This document shows, piece by piece, positions 1 to 10,618 of a stretch of DNA of 64,000 bases (the stretch's first letter is position 1; each line of letters begins with the position of its first letter). Source of the DNA: Amoeboaphelidium protococcarum (lineage: Eukaryota > Aphelidiomycota > Aphelidea); the NCBI GenBank assembly GCA_023515745.1, contig JALECJ010000258.1, forward strand, positions 1,802,501 to 1,866,500, given 5' to 3'. A program made the translations under genes and the position numbers. The notes below the pieces were generated by a model. It was given only the letters and a program-made list of their open reading frames with translations, did no database searches and was not told the origin of the DNA.

Positions 1-106
1 AGGCATTGTTATCAGTTGCAGCTGCTGTAGCGAAGAATCTACGGTAAGATGGAGCAACCAAGCGGGCTTGTCTTTATAGATTAATACTCCTCAATGATGC
101 AAGCAT
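1..106 (-). CDS. 5' end of a mitochondrial protein gene (partial, runs off the left edge)
   Basis: The frame starts at the ATG whose first base is 106 and runs off the window after about 35 codons. The peptide begins MLASLRSINL, has one in-frame TAA read as Gln, and continues through an Arg-rich, Ser/Ala-rich stretch to SYRRFFAT. That is a classic mitochondrial presequence with an arginine two or three residues before a likely cleavage point. The mature protein is outside the window, so no function can be given. It is divergent from the bL31m-like gene with about 206 bp between the two starts. Confidence 0.6.
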
Positions 107-312
107 GTCAATGTCTCTTCAATCTTATTATCGCTTTTACCAGTAGTAGAGAGAAGTGATAATATCAACGTCTCCTTCAGCAATTATTAATGACGTTAAC
201 GCTCAACGAAAAGAATGGCCAAATGGCAAGAGGGAGCGACCAAAGATTTTCTCTCCGGAGTCGCTTCTCTATCGATTAGATTCACCACTGTCTCTTATAT
301 AGTATAGAAATA

Positions 313-1068
313 ATGTCTTTTACGCACTAAAGTAAGCGATTACTGTCTAGTAGTTCAATGGCGAGAATGCCACGTCTATATGAAAAGATAATGACGCCGC
401 CCAGTCTGCTTAATAGATTAACACCGGCCACCGTTGAGAGGATAGAGAACGCGTCTGCGAGTAAGCCATAGTCGCGTACTAGGAGTCTGCTAACTGAATA
501 GAGGAGATAAACCCGATTGCGGAAGAGATATGGCTAATTCTATGATAGGTTTGTGGCCGCTGGACAGCTGGACCGCGTTAGGTAGTAGTAACACGTTGCT
601 TTTGAACACGCTCAATATCATTAGACGTTCCCCGTTAATCTTACTTAGACTGATGGATCTACAGTGACGTATCAGTCGTGTCTAAAGATCGGAATTAAAG
701 CGGGAACTCCAATTATCAAATAGACTGATATCATGGGTAAAATTGAGGCTGTTAAAGACACTATTAGCCATCCGCTGTGGAATGACGTTGTCGGTGGTAA
801 AGATGATATGGTGGATGCAGCGAATGAGTCTTTTGCGCGCTTTAGATCTAAATATGAATCTGCTGCAGGTGTCGCTGATCTTACGGCTGATGATAGTGAG
901 AAGGAGTTGGAAGTTTCTTAGGATGATGATAAGAGGAAGATAAAGAGAGAAAGCGTTCAAGATGTATTGGCATCTCTGTCTGTAGATGAAAGTCTGAATT
1001 CACTTTTCGAGGTACAACAGAAGAAAATTACCACCAGCTCTCAGCAAAAAGGCAAGCGTAGAAAGTGA
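313..1068 (+). CDS. Mitochondrial large-subunit ribosomal protein bL31m-like (Mrpl36 type)
   Basis: 251 residues when TAA/TAG are read as Gln; about 12 of 20 Gln codons are UAR. The first 25 residues (MSFTHQSKRLLSSSS...) are basic and Ser-rich like a mitochondrial presequence, which is why I start at 313; an internal ATG at 358 and an upstream one near 190 are alternatives. Around residues 115-160 the order DGSTVTYQS then SHPLWN recalls bL31, where a short beta strand with DGS is followed by a conserved HPLWN-like tail. The C-terminal third is an acidic/basic extension ending KGKRRK. Family assignment rests on these short motifs only. Known role: structural protein of the mitochondrial 50S-like subunit. 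Confidence 0.5.
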
Positions 1069-1161
1069 AATTTATTAATGATAATAGATGGAATACTTTA
1101 ATCTTATTACTATACGATTTCACTAAGAGTCACAGAAAGTTATACTTATTCTCAAAATCAC

Positions 1162-2307
1162 TCAAACGAACTGAGCCAAGTTGACGACAAACGCAATGTT
1201 CAGCTGAGTGAAGGATACCATGTGATCAAAATCCAACTTCTCAATAGTGTCTCTAGGACTATGAATGACGGGATTGATTTCTCTGAACAGGCCTTCAAAT
1301 GGCGCAGCACTAGCATAACCAGCCTTGGTCCATGACGCGTGATCGGAACAGCCGTATCCACACTTGGTATCCAGCGGCTTCTCATCAGTGTACTTGGTAA
1401 TCCAATCCTTCAACTTCAGAGTCAACTGCGGGTTAGTGAAATCATTCAGCACACCAATGTGGCGATTACCAGAGCGACGCGTCTGTGGATCAACGTATCC
1501 AGTCATGTCATTCTAGATCATTGCGAATACTTTGCGACCCTCCTGTGCATAAGCCTTGGCCACATCCTGGCTGCCCAGCAGACCCAGCTCCTCGGCGGCA
1601 TACCAGTGGAACTCGACATCATGCAAGGGCTGAAAGTCATCATTCAAAGACAATACGGTGAACGCCTCTAAAGTGGAGGTAGTACCGGATCCATCATCAT
1701 CGGCACCAGGGGCTTTACCAGCACGGTTGAACTAATTGATAGAATCCTAGTGTGCACCGATAATCACACTCTCACCCGACTCCCAGTAACCGTGAATCTT
1801 GGCGATAATACTGAACTGGGCAAATTTGTGGGTGAACTTTGTGACGGTAATGTTCAAATGACTCTCTGCTGCGATTTCATTAACGTAATCAAACAGAAAT
1901 TAAGCAGATTTGACACCATCACCACCAGTATAACGATTATGGAAAGACGAGAATTTCTCCAGGAAGGATCTCATACGCGTCTGGTTAATGTCCCTATTGA
2001 AGTACTGGTCCATAAACTGACGCGTTGGCTCACTATCCTCCGACTTGAAAGTGATAGGAGAATGCTCCACCAGATTTCCAACAGCGGCAAGATCCTGATT
2101 ATCAGTGATATCCATAAAACCGATATTCTTCTAGATCAGATGGTCGATCTCTTGCTCAGTCATCCATTGCTGTTCAGTGGGACTCAGCTCGATGAGGCGC
2201 AAGTCATTCTACTTCAGAGCAATTTACTACTGTCCAGGGATAGCGATGGCATTAATCACACAGATAGAGGACGCCCAGAGCGCAATCAGATTATTCATAA
2301 TATACAT
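1162..2307 (-). CDS. Secreted M28 family zinc aminopeptidase (leucine aminopeptidase type)
   Basis: 381 residues, close to fungal LAP1-type enzymes. An N-terminal signal peptide (MYIMNNLIALWASSICVINA) is followed by a short propeptide. All co-catalytic zinc elements of M28 are visible: GAHQDS (His about 184), GADDDGSG (bridging Asp about 202), AAEELGLLGS (catalytic Glu pair about 237), NDMTGY (about 265) and IHSPRDT (about 350). The CGYGCSDHAS segment carries the paired Cys usual in this subgroup. TAA/TAG occur at several points, including the Gln of GAHQDS. It should release N-terminal residues from peptides outside the cell, working with the M36 endopeptidase encoded next on the same strand. 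A second ATG three codons downstream is an alternative start. Confidence 0.92.
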
Positions 2308-3128
2308 GCTATACTTATATGCTTTACTATTAAAAGATATGTTGATGGTATAAAAGACGGGAAAGAGTAAGGTTGATCTCAATGGCGACGAGAAAGAGCG
2401 TACTTCATCAAGGGGGGCCTTCGCTCGATCTAAGAGGGGCTTTCGTCATCTGTTTAATCTTTATGATAGAACCAACTCGAGCAGAAAATATACCGATGAT
2501 TGTATAATCGTGTTTAAGAATTGCTTAATAATAGGGGACTGTGAATTTTACGACGAAACACCATTTTCAATGTTCAAAAGTTGATGATGAATGTCATATA
2601 TGACGTGTTGACTTTACAGCAGTAATCAAAGATCATTAGTAGAATTCGCGCGTTTGATCAACCATAATCTAACATATGACACCTTTATGTTCATTTCGCA
2701 ACACCAAAACTCATTCTGCGTTTTTGCTGACTGCTTTAGCTTATTCAGTATGGTCGATAATATATATCTTTATAGTTTTTAAGTCCCCGCAAGTTGTCAA
2801 CTCAATGTACTGTCACATTCTAGTTTCTAGAGTTTCTTGTCCGGATATTCTAATATCTAGACTCTGCCCCTTAAAGACGGGACTTCCTGCTGCGCATATG
2901 CTGATTGCTGTGGGTGATAAAGTATGCTTAATACTGTATATCTATTTTTTTACAGGTTTACTGAAATTACCTGCTGACTGTGATATCATGATAGAACAAG
3001 AGATATGAAACACTTGACAATTTTTAAAAGTTTACAATTCACAAACATCAAATCATATTGTACAGTACTACTATATCATCGACGAATAATATACCACGAG
3101 CAAAGTTATAAACAAAAATAGCACCAAA
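2308..3128. other. Intergenic, 820 bp between M28 and M36 genes
   Basis: Lies upstream of the M28 gene and downstream of the M36 gene. No conserved frame on either strand. A run containing GCGCGTTTGATC at 2647-2658 recurs at about 26353 upstream of the MFSD1-like gene. Confidence 0.4.
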
Positions 3129-5087
3129 TCACATGCATTCTGCAGGTATAGTCTTGTCAGCGCGACCACCTCTCTTTGCCTTCAGTCCCAGTCCTCTTCT
3201 GACAAAAGTGTTCCAGATCATGCAATAGTTTTCGCCATTAAAGTTGACTTCATCAGCTTTCAAAATTGCATCACGAGCATCGACAAACGATGGACGGCAT
3301 GGTTGAATTTTCATTCCATCAATAACATTCTTCATCAATTTAATATTTCCAGCCAGCGAATCTCTTGCACTGACATTCTTGAAATCGCGAATAGAATACC
3401 AATCCTTGTTGAAACCATACTTGTTAACAAATGCCCAGTATAGATCATACAGCATTGTAGCCCAGACAGTTCCAATTGAATGCACTTGGCGGTACTCTCT
3501 CATCACATTCCCATAGTGCAGCGGGTTGATACTCATATCGATAGCATAAGGATACTGACGGATACCTCTGCCGGCAGCGTACTCTCCCAGCCTTACAATC
3601 AGCTTATCAGTATCAGTCTCCTTCATACGCAGTGAGGTGCCCACAAAGTCAGACCAAGCCTCTCCGAGTCCACCAGACTCTCCAAATCCAAGACAATTGG
3701 AATTAGCCGGACCTCCAGTGAGACGAGTAGAGATGCCATGCGTGTACTCATGAATAATGATATCATTTTCAAAGTCACCATCTCTCATAGGCTTGTGCAT
3801 ATTCCAGACATACATTCTCATTCTTCCCTTAAATCCATCTGGGGGAGATGCAAAGTTGGCATTATTGTAGCCTGAGCCATCTTGAGCATTTGCAATAACA
3901 GCATCGTTTCCTCTGCCACCTCTGCCAAAATTGTCTTCCTAAAAGTTGCCAGACTATTCATCAAATCCAAATAACAGAAAAATGTCATGGACAATGTTGT
4001 TGTAGTAGAACAAATTATCAATCGAAGCATTGATGTAAGTGTCTGGCTACTTGGACAGATCAAGGTCATGGTTGAAAGTTTTGACATCATCAACAATCTC
4101 AGCCTTTGGACGATAGCTGTTCTCAAAGTTACCGCGACCGTTTGGATTAGACTGCGCATAGACATTGTTACCTGCAGTCTGCAACTGGAACTTGGCACGT
4201 CTCGAGTCATTTTCATCAAACATCCAACCCTTAGGAGATGCGTACTCATCTTCAGGATCTCTCACCACGGCGCGTTCTCCATCCGTAGGATCATTCACAC
4301 CCACAGGATAAACGTTGTAAGCAGTAGCTTCACTAACCCAGTCAATCAATTGCAAAACATTGCCGTTCATATCCATCTGAACGTTAAACCAGTTATCTTG
4401 ATCAACCATATCAGCAGAAATATCCCAAACAGGAACAATACGCTACTCTTCGGTGATCAAGTAACGTTGCATCATCTTGACTTCATTATCATTGGCAAAA
4501 TCAACATTAGTCACCACGACTACAGCCTCATCATCGTTCTCAGTCTGACCAGGGAAGACAGAGTCATCATCATTCAGCAGAACAGTGGTCAGCAGAGACT
4601 GATCAGGAGCAGGAACGTTAACAAACTCTGCCAGCTTGATTACAGCCTGTACAGGGTCCACTGGCTGTTTCATCACAAACTAATCCTCAGATTCAAAACC
4701 CAATGACTAATCTTCAGGTACCTGGTCACCTTCATAGAATGTGTGATACATTGACAAGACACGGCCGAATTCATCAACGTTGATATTAGCATCGGCATTC
4801 ACAATCTCAGCACCATCATAGATTTGACGCAGGTAGACATGAGTTACACCATTATCACTCTTGTAATGATTCTTCACCTTGAAAGAGTAGGAATCAGAAG
4901 TTGTTACAGCCTTCTCAAAGAACGTTGTTGCAACAATCAGCGGATCGGCCGACGTGGCCTCAGTAAGATGAGAGTTCAAACCGACACCTGCAAAAGACTT
5001 GGTTTCAATCTGAGGACCAAACCCAGTAATATGCAGCCTGCAAGTCACAACAGAAGCCAGAGTTAATAAAGATATCACAGACAACAT
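3129..5087 (-). CDS. Extracellular metalloprotease, peptidase M36 (fungalysin)
   Basis: 652 residues in one exon, the normal size for fungalysin preproenzymes. A signal peptide (MLSVISLLTLASVVTC) is followed by an FTP/PepSY-type propeptide (to about residue 220) and the M36 catalytic domain. The zinc site HEYTHG is at about residue 446, followed by the GLGEAWSDF segment that carries the third ligand Glu at about 475. The family signature NNIVHDIFLLFGFDE lies just upstream. UAR codons fall in the propeptide and in the family's conserved SGNFQ position. The substrate is broad: endoproteolysis of extracellular proteins. An in-frame upstream ATG near 5276 would add a poor N-terminus, so 5087 is preferred. 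The 310 bp upstream contain two CGCGTTT elements near 5209-5240. Confidence 0.95.
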
Positions 5088-5398
5088 ATAAAATGATATG
5101 ATAATTCTATATGAGTATAAGAACAAGTAGTTAAATGATGAGATAAAATAAGATGAGATGAGATAAGACAAGATGGCCGATGGGGACGATGACTCCAAAC
5201 TTGAATGTTTCGCGTTTTGAAACAACAGTTCTGTTTCAGATAAAATCACTTTCGCGTTTGTGGTAGATTTTCCCATACAGAAAAGTCGATGGATGCGATG
5301 CTATTAACAAGCTGACCAGCAAGTAGTAAGAGCAATGTATTAAAATCAAGTAGAGGGGGGAAAATAAGCATTACAAAGCTAGTAAAAAACACTAAACT

Positions 5399-6067
5399 TC
5401 AAATATTAATAGTGGCAGCTGTGATCAACTCACCATCCCAATTTGATTTCTCTGCAGCGTCCATCATAACGTGAGCCGCGTCCTCGTATGAAACATGATC
5501 TCCACAATCACGATTGATCTTTGGCGTTATCATCGGGGAGGATTTCTTTCCCTTGCCGCTCATATAACCGGGGCAAAACACCACATAATTAATACCAGTT
5601 GCGCGAATAGCATCAATACACTTCCCGTGCGCGATAAAAGCTTCTTCTGCAGGAGGCCAAGACGATATGATTTTCTTCCACATTGGAGTCGTGCCATCAT
5701 CGTCCATAATGTTGGTCAGTCCGGCAACATGGACGATCTTCTTCACACCTGCGACCTTTGATTGTTCGGCGACTATTCGGGCAACATCTTCTGCGCCGCC
5801 GACGCCCATCAATACTACATCCTAGCCTTCACATGCTTTCTTCACAATATCAGTATCTGTGGCTGCATCGCCGATAAAGATATTAGACGCTGGCAAAGAG
5901 AAAACAGTTTCGGCAAATACAACCGCCAACTTATCTTAGTTCCTTACTAGAACCGATAAAGAGTGTCCACGGGCAAGACATTCATGCACCAAACTCTTTC
6001 CAAGACCACCTGTAGCACCAACCACTAAAATGGAAAGAGGTTTCTGACTTACGGAGGATGTTGACAT
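5399..6067 (-). CDS. NAD(P)-binding Rossmann protein, atypical SDR / NmrA-like
   Basis: 222 residues. The N-terminus forms a Rossmann beta-strand and glycine loop, LVVGATGGLGKSLV (about residues 13-26), the GxTGxxG form of extended or atypical SDRs such as flavin/biliverdin-reductase-like and NmrA-like proteins. Next come an acidic end of beta 2/3, a conserved VVLMGVGG strand and a C-terminal VSYEDAAHVMMDAAE helix. There is no YxxxK catalytic pair, so it may be a redox sensor or a reductase acting on flavin-like substrates. Cytosolic, with no targeting signal. Two UAR codons are read as Gln. The start has AAG ATG context and is the only good Met upstream of the glycine loop. Confidence 0.8.
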
Positions 6068-6281
6068 CTTGTTAAAATGTTTGATTGATTGAGAGAAAAC
6101 GCGAAAACTCGATAGAATGATGAGGCTATGTCTGATCAGCCGTTTGTCGCTTCAGGAAAAGAAAGGACCAATCTGAGAGTAAATCAACTCCCCGTGACAA
6201 ATGAGATGAGATAAAAACAGACCAATAAAAATCCAAAACTCTTTAATTAGCTCACTAGACTTTTCAAAAACTATTTTGTAA

Positions 6282-6857
6282 TCAGATGAGAGCTAGAGCA
6301 CCCAAGATACCTGCACCAGCAGCAAATACTGAACCGGATAAAGCATGACCAGCGGCGCGTCTAAATGGAGTAGGCAGTATCACGGTGGACGATGTTTATG
6401 GCTGGACGTTGTTGATCGGAGCGCCATTAAAGACCACAACCACATCGGTAGGAATTACAGAGGGATACACATCCACAGTTGTAGTAGATGGAGTAATGGT
6501 AGTGAAGATTGTAGTGGCAGTGAGCGCAGTTTCTGTAGTACCAACTATTGACGTGACGGTAGTTGAATCAAACACAGTGGACGTTGACGCAATGACGGAG
6601 GTTGCACTTGTCTCCACGACATTCACTGTAGATGTACTCACAACAACTTCGCTGGTTACAACAGTGGACGTGCTATCAGGAAGAGTGGCAACACTGGTGA
6701 TTACAGACGACGCTTCAACCACAGCGGTAGACACTACAACAGCATCACTTGGTGTGGAGGCGACCACCTCACTCACCGCAGACGCGACAGGATCTGAAGG
6801 AGATTAAGCCGACACCATCGCCGCGGCTATCGTAGCAATTACAATACAAAACTTCAT
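6282..6857 (-). CDS. Secreted Ser/Thr/Val-rich surface protein, probably GPI-anchored
   Basis: 191 residues: a signal peptide (MKFCIVIATIAAAMVSA), a low-complexity mature region of about 150 residues made almost wholly of Ser, Thr, Val and Ala, and a hydrophobic C-terminus (GSVFAAGAGILGALALI) with no basic residue after it. That architecture is typical of heavily O-glycosylated wall or coat proteins with a GPI signal. No enzyme domain is seen. The sequence probably evolves fast, so homologues would be hard to find. It could supply acceptor sites for surface mannosyl- or galactosyltransferases such as the GT8-GT34 enzyme encoded next on the same strand; that link is an inference. Confidence 0.8.
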
Positions 6858-7989
6858 GTTTTTGATTTTAATACGGGTATATAATAAATTCGCTGACAGT
6901 GTACAACTCTATTAATCTAATTGAAAAGATATTTCTGACGCGTTTTTGCAATTGGATTAGCTCAAGTCTTGGCAAGCGCCTCCTGATTTTTCAGGGACTC
7001 CTTACACGGTACAATACTGTCACCAGGCAACCTACTGCATTGTTATTGAAAGAAGAGGACCCATACACTACGTAAAGCCATAGTTTTCAATAATCTGAAT
7101 AAACTGTTATGAACTTTATTTAAATCATTTGCCGTGTCTTTACTCTTTCCTGTTGTACAAGTGCATTGATCGATACAAGACAAACTCGTTAATTTGGGAT
7201 TAAAACGGAAAATGGCTACACATCATTAGATTATTAAATAGTTAGAGAACTACAGATTACACTAGTACAAAGCTTACATTATTTCTGATTATCGAGCAGA
7301 TAGAGGCTACAATCCAGATAATCGCAGTACCGGTGACTTTGGCGACAACACAATAATCATGTCATATTCTTGAACGTCTACACTCTTATGACAGTCAGTA
7401 AAAACTCACGATGATCAGAATCGGAACAAACGTACCTTATACAACTTTAGAATACAGCGATTAAACTTTCAAAAAAACCGAGCACTTTTGGCCTTCAATT
7501 TGAAGACTTGACGATGAACTTTAACGATACCCATATAGATCGACGGAAGATACAAACATGCTCGCTCGCCATTGTTAGAGCGCGACTAATTCATGTGTGG
7601 AGACAGGTCGGCCAAGTCTTTATAAATCCTTGCATTTGCTGAATTCTTCTCTGTAGCCATAAGGATAATGATCATCATCCAGCAATATTGCAACGTGTCG
7701 AGGAACTTTTGTGAATTATTCTACTGGCAGAAGGTAGAATCGATATAGCCACAATGCATAGACAATTTAGTTTTCAACATGGTTTCTCACTCGGTCAAGT
7801 ATATAGTACGCTTTAAAGAGCAGTCCAACTAAATATAACACGACCCAGGGATAAGACTGATGTTCCAGACGACTACTTTATTACTACTCCACAGACATTT
7901 TGTAGATTGACTAATTTTAAATCGCAAACTAAAATTGTATCAAAATGAACAAATGGATAAAAAGGAAACCATCAAGATTGAAAGCATCA
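6858..7989. other. Intergenic, 1.1 kb
   Basis: Between the surface-protein gene and the glycosyltransferase gene. I see no conserved frame. GACGCGTTTTT near 6937 is one copy of the recurring CGCG promoter motif. A 22-codon minus-strand frame near 7470-7535 begins MGIVKVHRQV but has no recognisable homology. Confidence 0.35.
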
Positions 7990-10017
7990 TCAGCGATCTA
8001 TTGGGCAACAAAAACAACAATAATAAATTAAGGCGGCAGTAATGATAAATAAGGTTATGCATATGTACACTGAAGCAACAATGGGAGCAGCGCGTTTTTA
8101 AACGTCAGCGATGAAATGTTGTCTGGCCTTTGGTAATACAATATCTGCCCAAGACATGTGTTTTAACTCACCTTAATCGAATAACTGCCGATCGGACGCG
8201 TTCAGACTTTGAATATAGGACTACAAATGCAGAAAGGCGTCAAACTTCTCCTTCTATCCAGGGAAATGAACCAGGAAATCTCCATCATAATACTGCACAC
8301 CACAGTAATCAATGCCATATGAATTAAGCAGAAAGAGAGGAACCACAACCAGCTTACTTTCAATTTCATTATCGTCTCTGTGTCTCAATAAATATTAAAT
8401 CGCGCCTTGCTCATGAAACTTGAAAAGAAACTCATCCTAATCCCTCATATCCCAGATCTATTGGAAGAATTAACGGGACCAGTCAGACACTTTTACCATG
8501 AAAGAACCAGCATTCAAACCATTACAATCGCTAGTAATAACTAATTAAAAGTCTTAAGATCGGCCCTTCTATTACATCAAATTCTGGTATTCAGCCTCAG
8601 CCAATATGGATTCAAGCTATATATTGTCATTCATCAAAATCACATCAGAATCCACTACCCATATCCAGGAATCAATAGCTCTATGTTCTTTAAGTAGCTC
8701 ATTGAGTCGGTAAATTTTATTCCAAACACCGTGGATTTGGCCTTGTGTGTGATCAACCAGTTCAACATGGAAATAGTATCCTTATTTTTGAGCATAAGTT
8801 TATATACTTCGCCACCCGGCAACATTGAACTGATGTTAACCACTTTCAAAAGTCAAAATATCAAATTGCATTGACTAATTACCATGTCGGTTCTTCCATA
8901 GCTTACAGTAATGACATTCTCTATTACGAATGACGTGATTTCTAATGTATACTCTTGATTGTCGGATAGACTCCCACCAAAGCCGCTAAATGTCCTTATT
9001 TCTCCAGTCATCTTACACCCAAAATTTATCGTGTACAAACGCTATCTTCCTCTTACTAATAGCATTATAATCTGTAAGCCATTAGGCATTGTATTCATAT
9101 GGCATATTCAACCATTCTCTATGTCTGAGCTACTTTTCCAACTATACTCTCCGAAAATAGTAATTAAATAGACCCTGCTCCATCCAGCCAACATCATACA
9201 AATCAGACTGCGGAGCAGTATCTATAAGTTCCTTGTAGACGCGACAGGATGGCCTAGTTACAAACATTCCAGCATTAAAAGAACCTTTAAGTTTATAATC
9301 TTCAGCAGCAGCAAAATACTAATCTCTCTTCTACGCCTTTAATTTTTGTACAGTGTCCTTGAGCCAATGAAATAACTCATCACGTCGATGTACATAGAGC
9401 ATATCAGAATCCAGATACATGATCAAATCATAGAATATAAACCGAAACATTTGTAATTTAGTAAAACAGTCCTTCCATTGACCAGTATTCTAAATACCAG
9501 GAATACGCACAAGAGGCACCTTTATAACGCGGGCACCCATTTACACAAATTCATCAGCAATCACCTGAGGTATAGTCTCGCCAATGAGAACAACAAACTC
9601 AAATGATTACCCATCAACTATCCGTGTATTATTATGAATTAGGAATCTATATGCAAGCAATCTAACACTTTCTAAATAGCCATTAAGCCCATTCTTAAGA
9701 GGTATATCAGTCAGCATGGTAATTATGGCAATCGGAGCGAAAGTTTTAGACTTGGGAGACGGGGAGACTGAAATGCGCTCACTATCCTTCTTATCTTACA
9801 TTAGAGGGGAACAACTCGTATCCAGAGTCTTTGTATTATTATGAAGACGAACGAAATCACCATCATTTAAATAAGGGAGGTCATTGCGTGATTTCTGCAA
9901 ACTAAAATCATGCCATGAAGCAGTAGATTGACTTTGCATATGCAGATATACTATACTTACGACCCACACAGCGCCTGTGACAATGAGAGCAATCTTCACT
10001 TTACTACTCAGACGCAT
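7990..10017 (-). CDS. Bifunctional glycosyltransferase, GT8 (glycogenin-like) fused to GT34 (Gma12/Mnn10-like)
   Basis: 675 residues in a single frame once UAR is read as Gln (more than 20 UAR codons). Residues about 9-28 form a type II signal anchor. Residues about 90-330 are a GT8 domain: the DSD metal site in MYLDSDMLYV (about 200), then AAAEDY, GSFNAGMFV and the EQGLFNYYF segment. Residues about 360-600 are a GT34 domain: WIWVVDSDVILMN (DxD about 454), SDCNGLNAGSF, HEQGA and LVHFPG. The C-terminus has a second hydrophobic helix (about 645-668) followed by a Cys-rich end. GT34 enzymes add alpha-galactose or alpha-mannose to Golgi glycans; GT8 enzymes use UDP-sugars. Both domains keep their nucleotide-sugar DxD motifs, so both look active. 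Joined GT8 and GT34 in one chain is unusual to me. Confidence 0.9.
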
Positions 10018-10618
10018 TCTACTAATAATGCTGATGAAATAAAAATTAATTCTTTCAATTCCAACCGCATGGAACTAAATAAATGCCAGCAAAAGATTGC
10101 GACCAAGGGAAGCTAATACAACGAGTGGAAAGAAACGCGCAATCTCTCTTAGAACGTTTCAATGACTTTTATTGACGCGTGGATGGTCAAATGTGGCCTT
10201 ACTCGATTCAGGAAACATTTGAAACGCTAATAAGTCGTGTTTAAAGCCCCGAATTCAAGAACTTTTTCACAATGTTAACGTAACGTTTTTTAATTTGATA
10301 ACTATCATCGTATTATATTTACTGACATACTACACTTTTAATACAATCAGCACATGAGAATAAGCCACAAACAACCAATATTGTTTCAGGGACCTTAGTG
10401 GTAATATCAAGCGAGATGAATGAATGCTGCTGCACGATGAGTACATTGTATTGACTCCGCGCGTTTCTCGTTCGTTCCGTTCGCTCTTTCTATTTTACGA
10501 TTCAGTTCCTACACTCTATCACTTGGAAGTCACTCAGTATTGAACTTGTCAATTGCATTGTCCCTAAGCATAGTATTGATTATACATAGCATTGGTGGTA
10601 TCAGGATTTTCTTGTAAG
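10018..10618. promoter_or_regulatory. Divergent intergenic region (GT8-GT34 gene / phosphorylase-kinase gene)
   Basis: 601 bp between two divergent starts. It holds several CGCG-centred elements: GAAACGCGCAATC near 10130, GACGCGTGG near 10174 and CCGCGCGTTTCTCG near 10458. No coding frame seen. Confidence 0.4.

Noticed and set aside
340-400. tRNA-like start (TCTAGTAGTTCAATGGCGAGAAT)
   Set aside because: No T-arm consensus or acceptor pairing follows, and the stretch is the coding start of the bL31m-like gene.
2676-3008. 110-codon plus-strand frame between the M28 and M36 genes
   Set aside because: No conserved motif; composition is like non-coding DNA; probably chance.
6396-6807. Plus-strand frame complementary to the Ser/Thr/Val-rich protein
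   Set aside because: No signal peptide or anchor on that strand; the minus-strand frame has both ends of a secreted anchored protein.
7441-7560. Short minus-strand frame MGIVKVHRQVF...
   Set aside because: Only 22 codons and no homologue recognised; kept as a note in the intergenic entry, not called.
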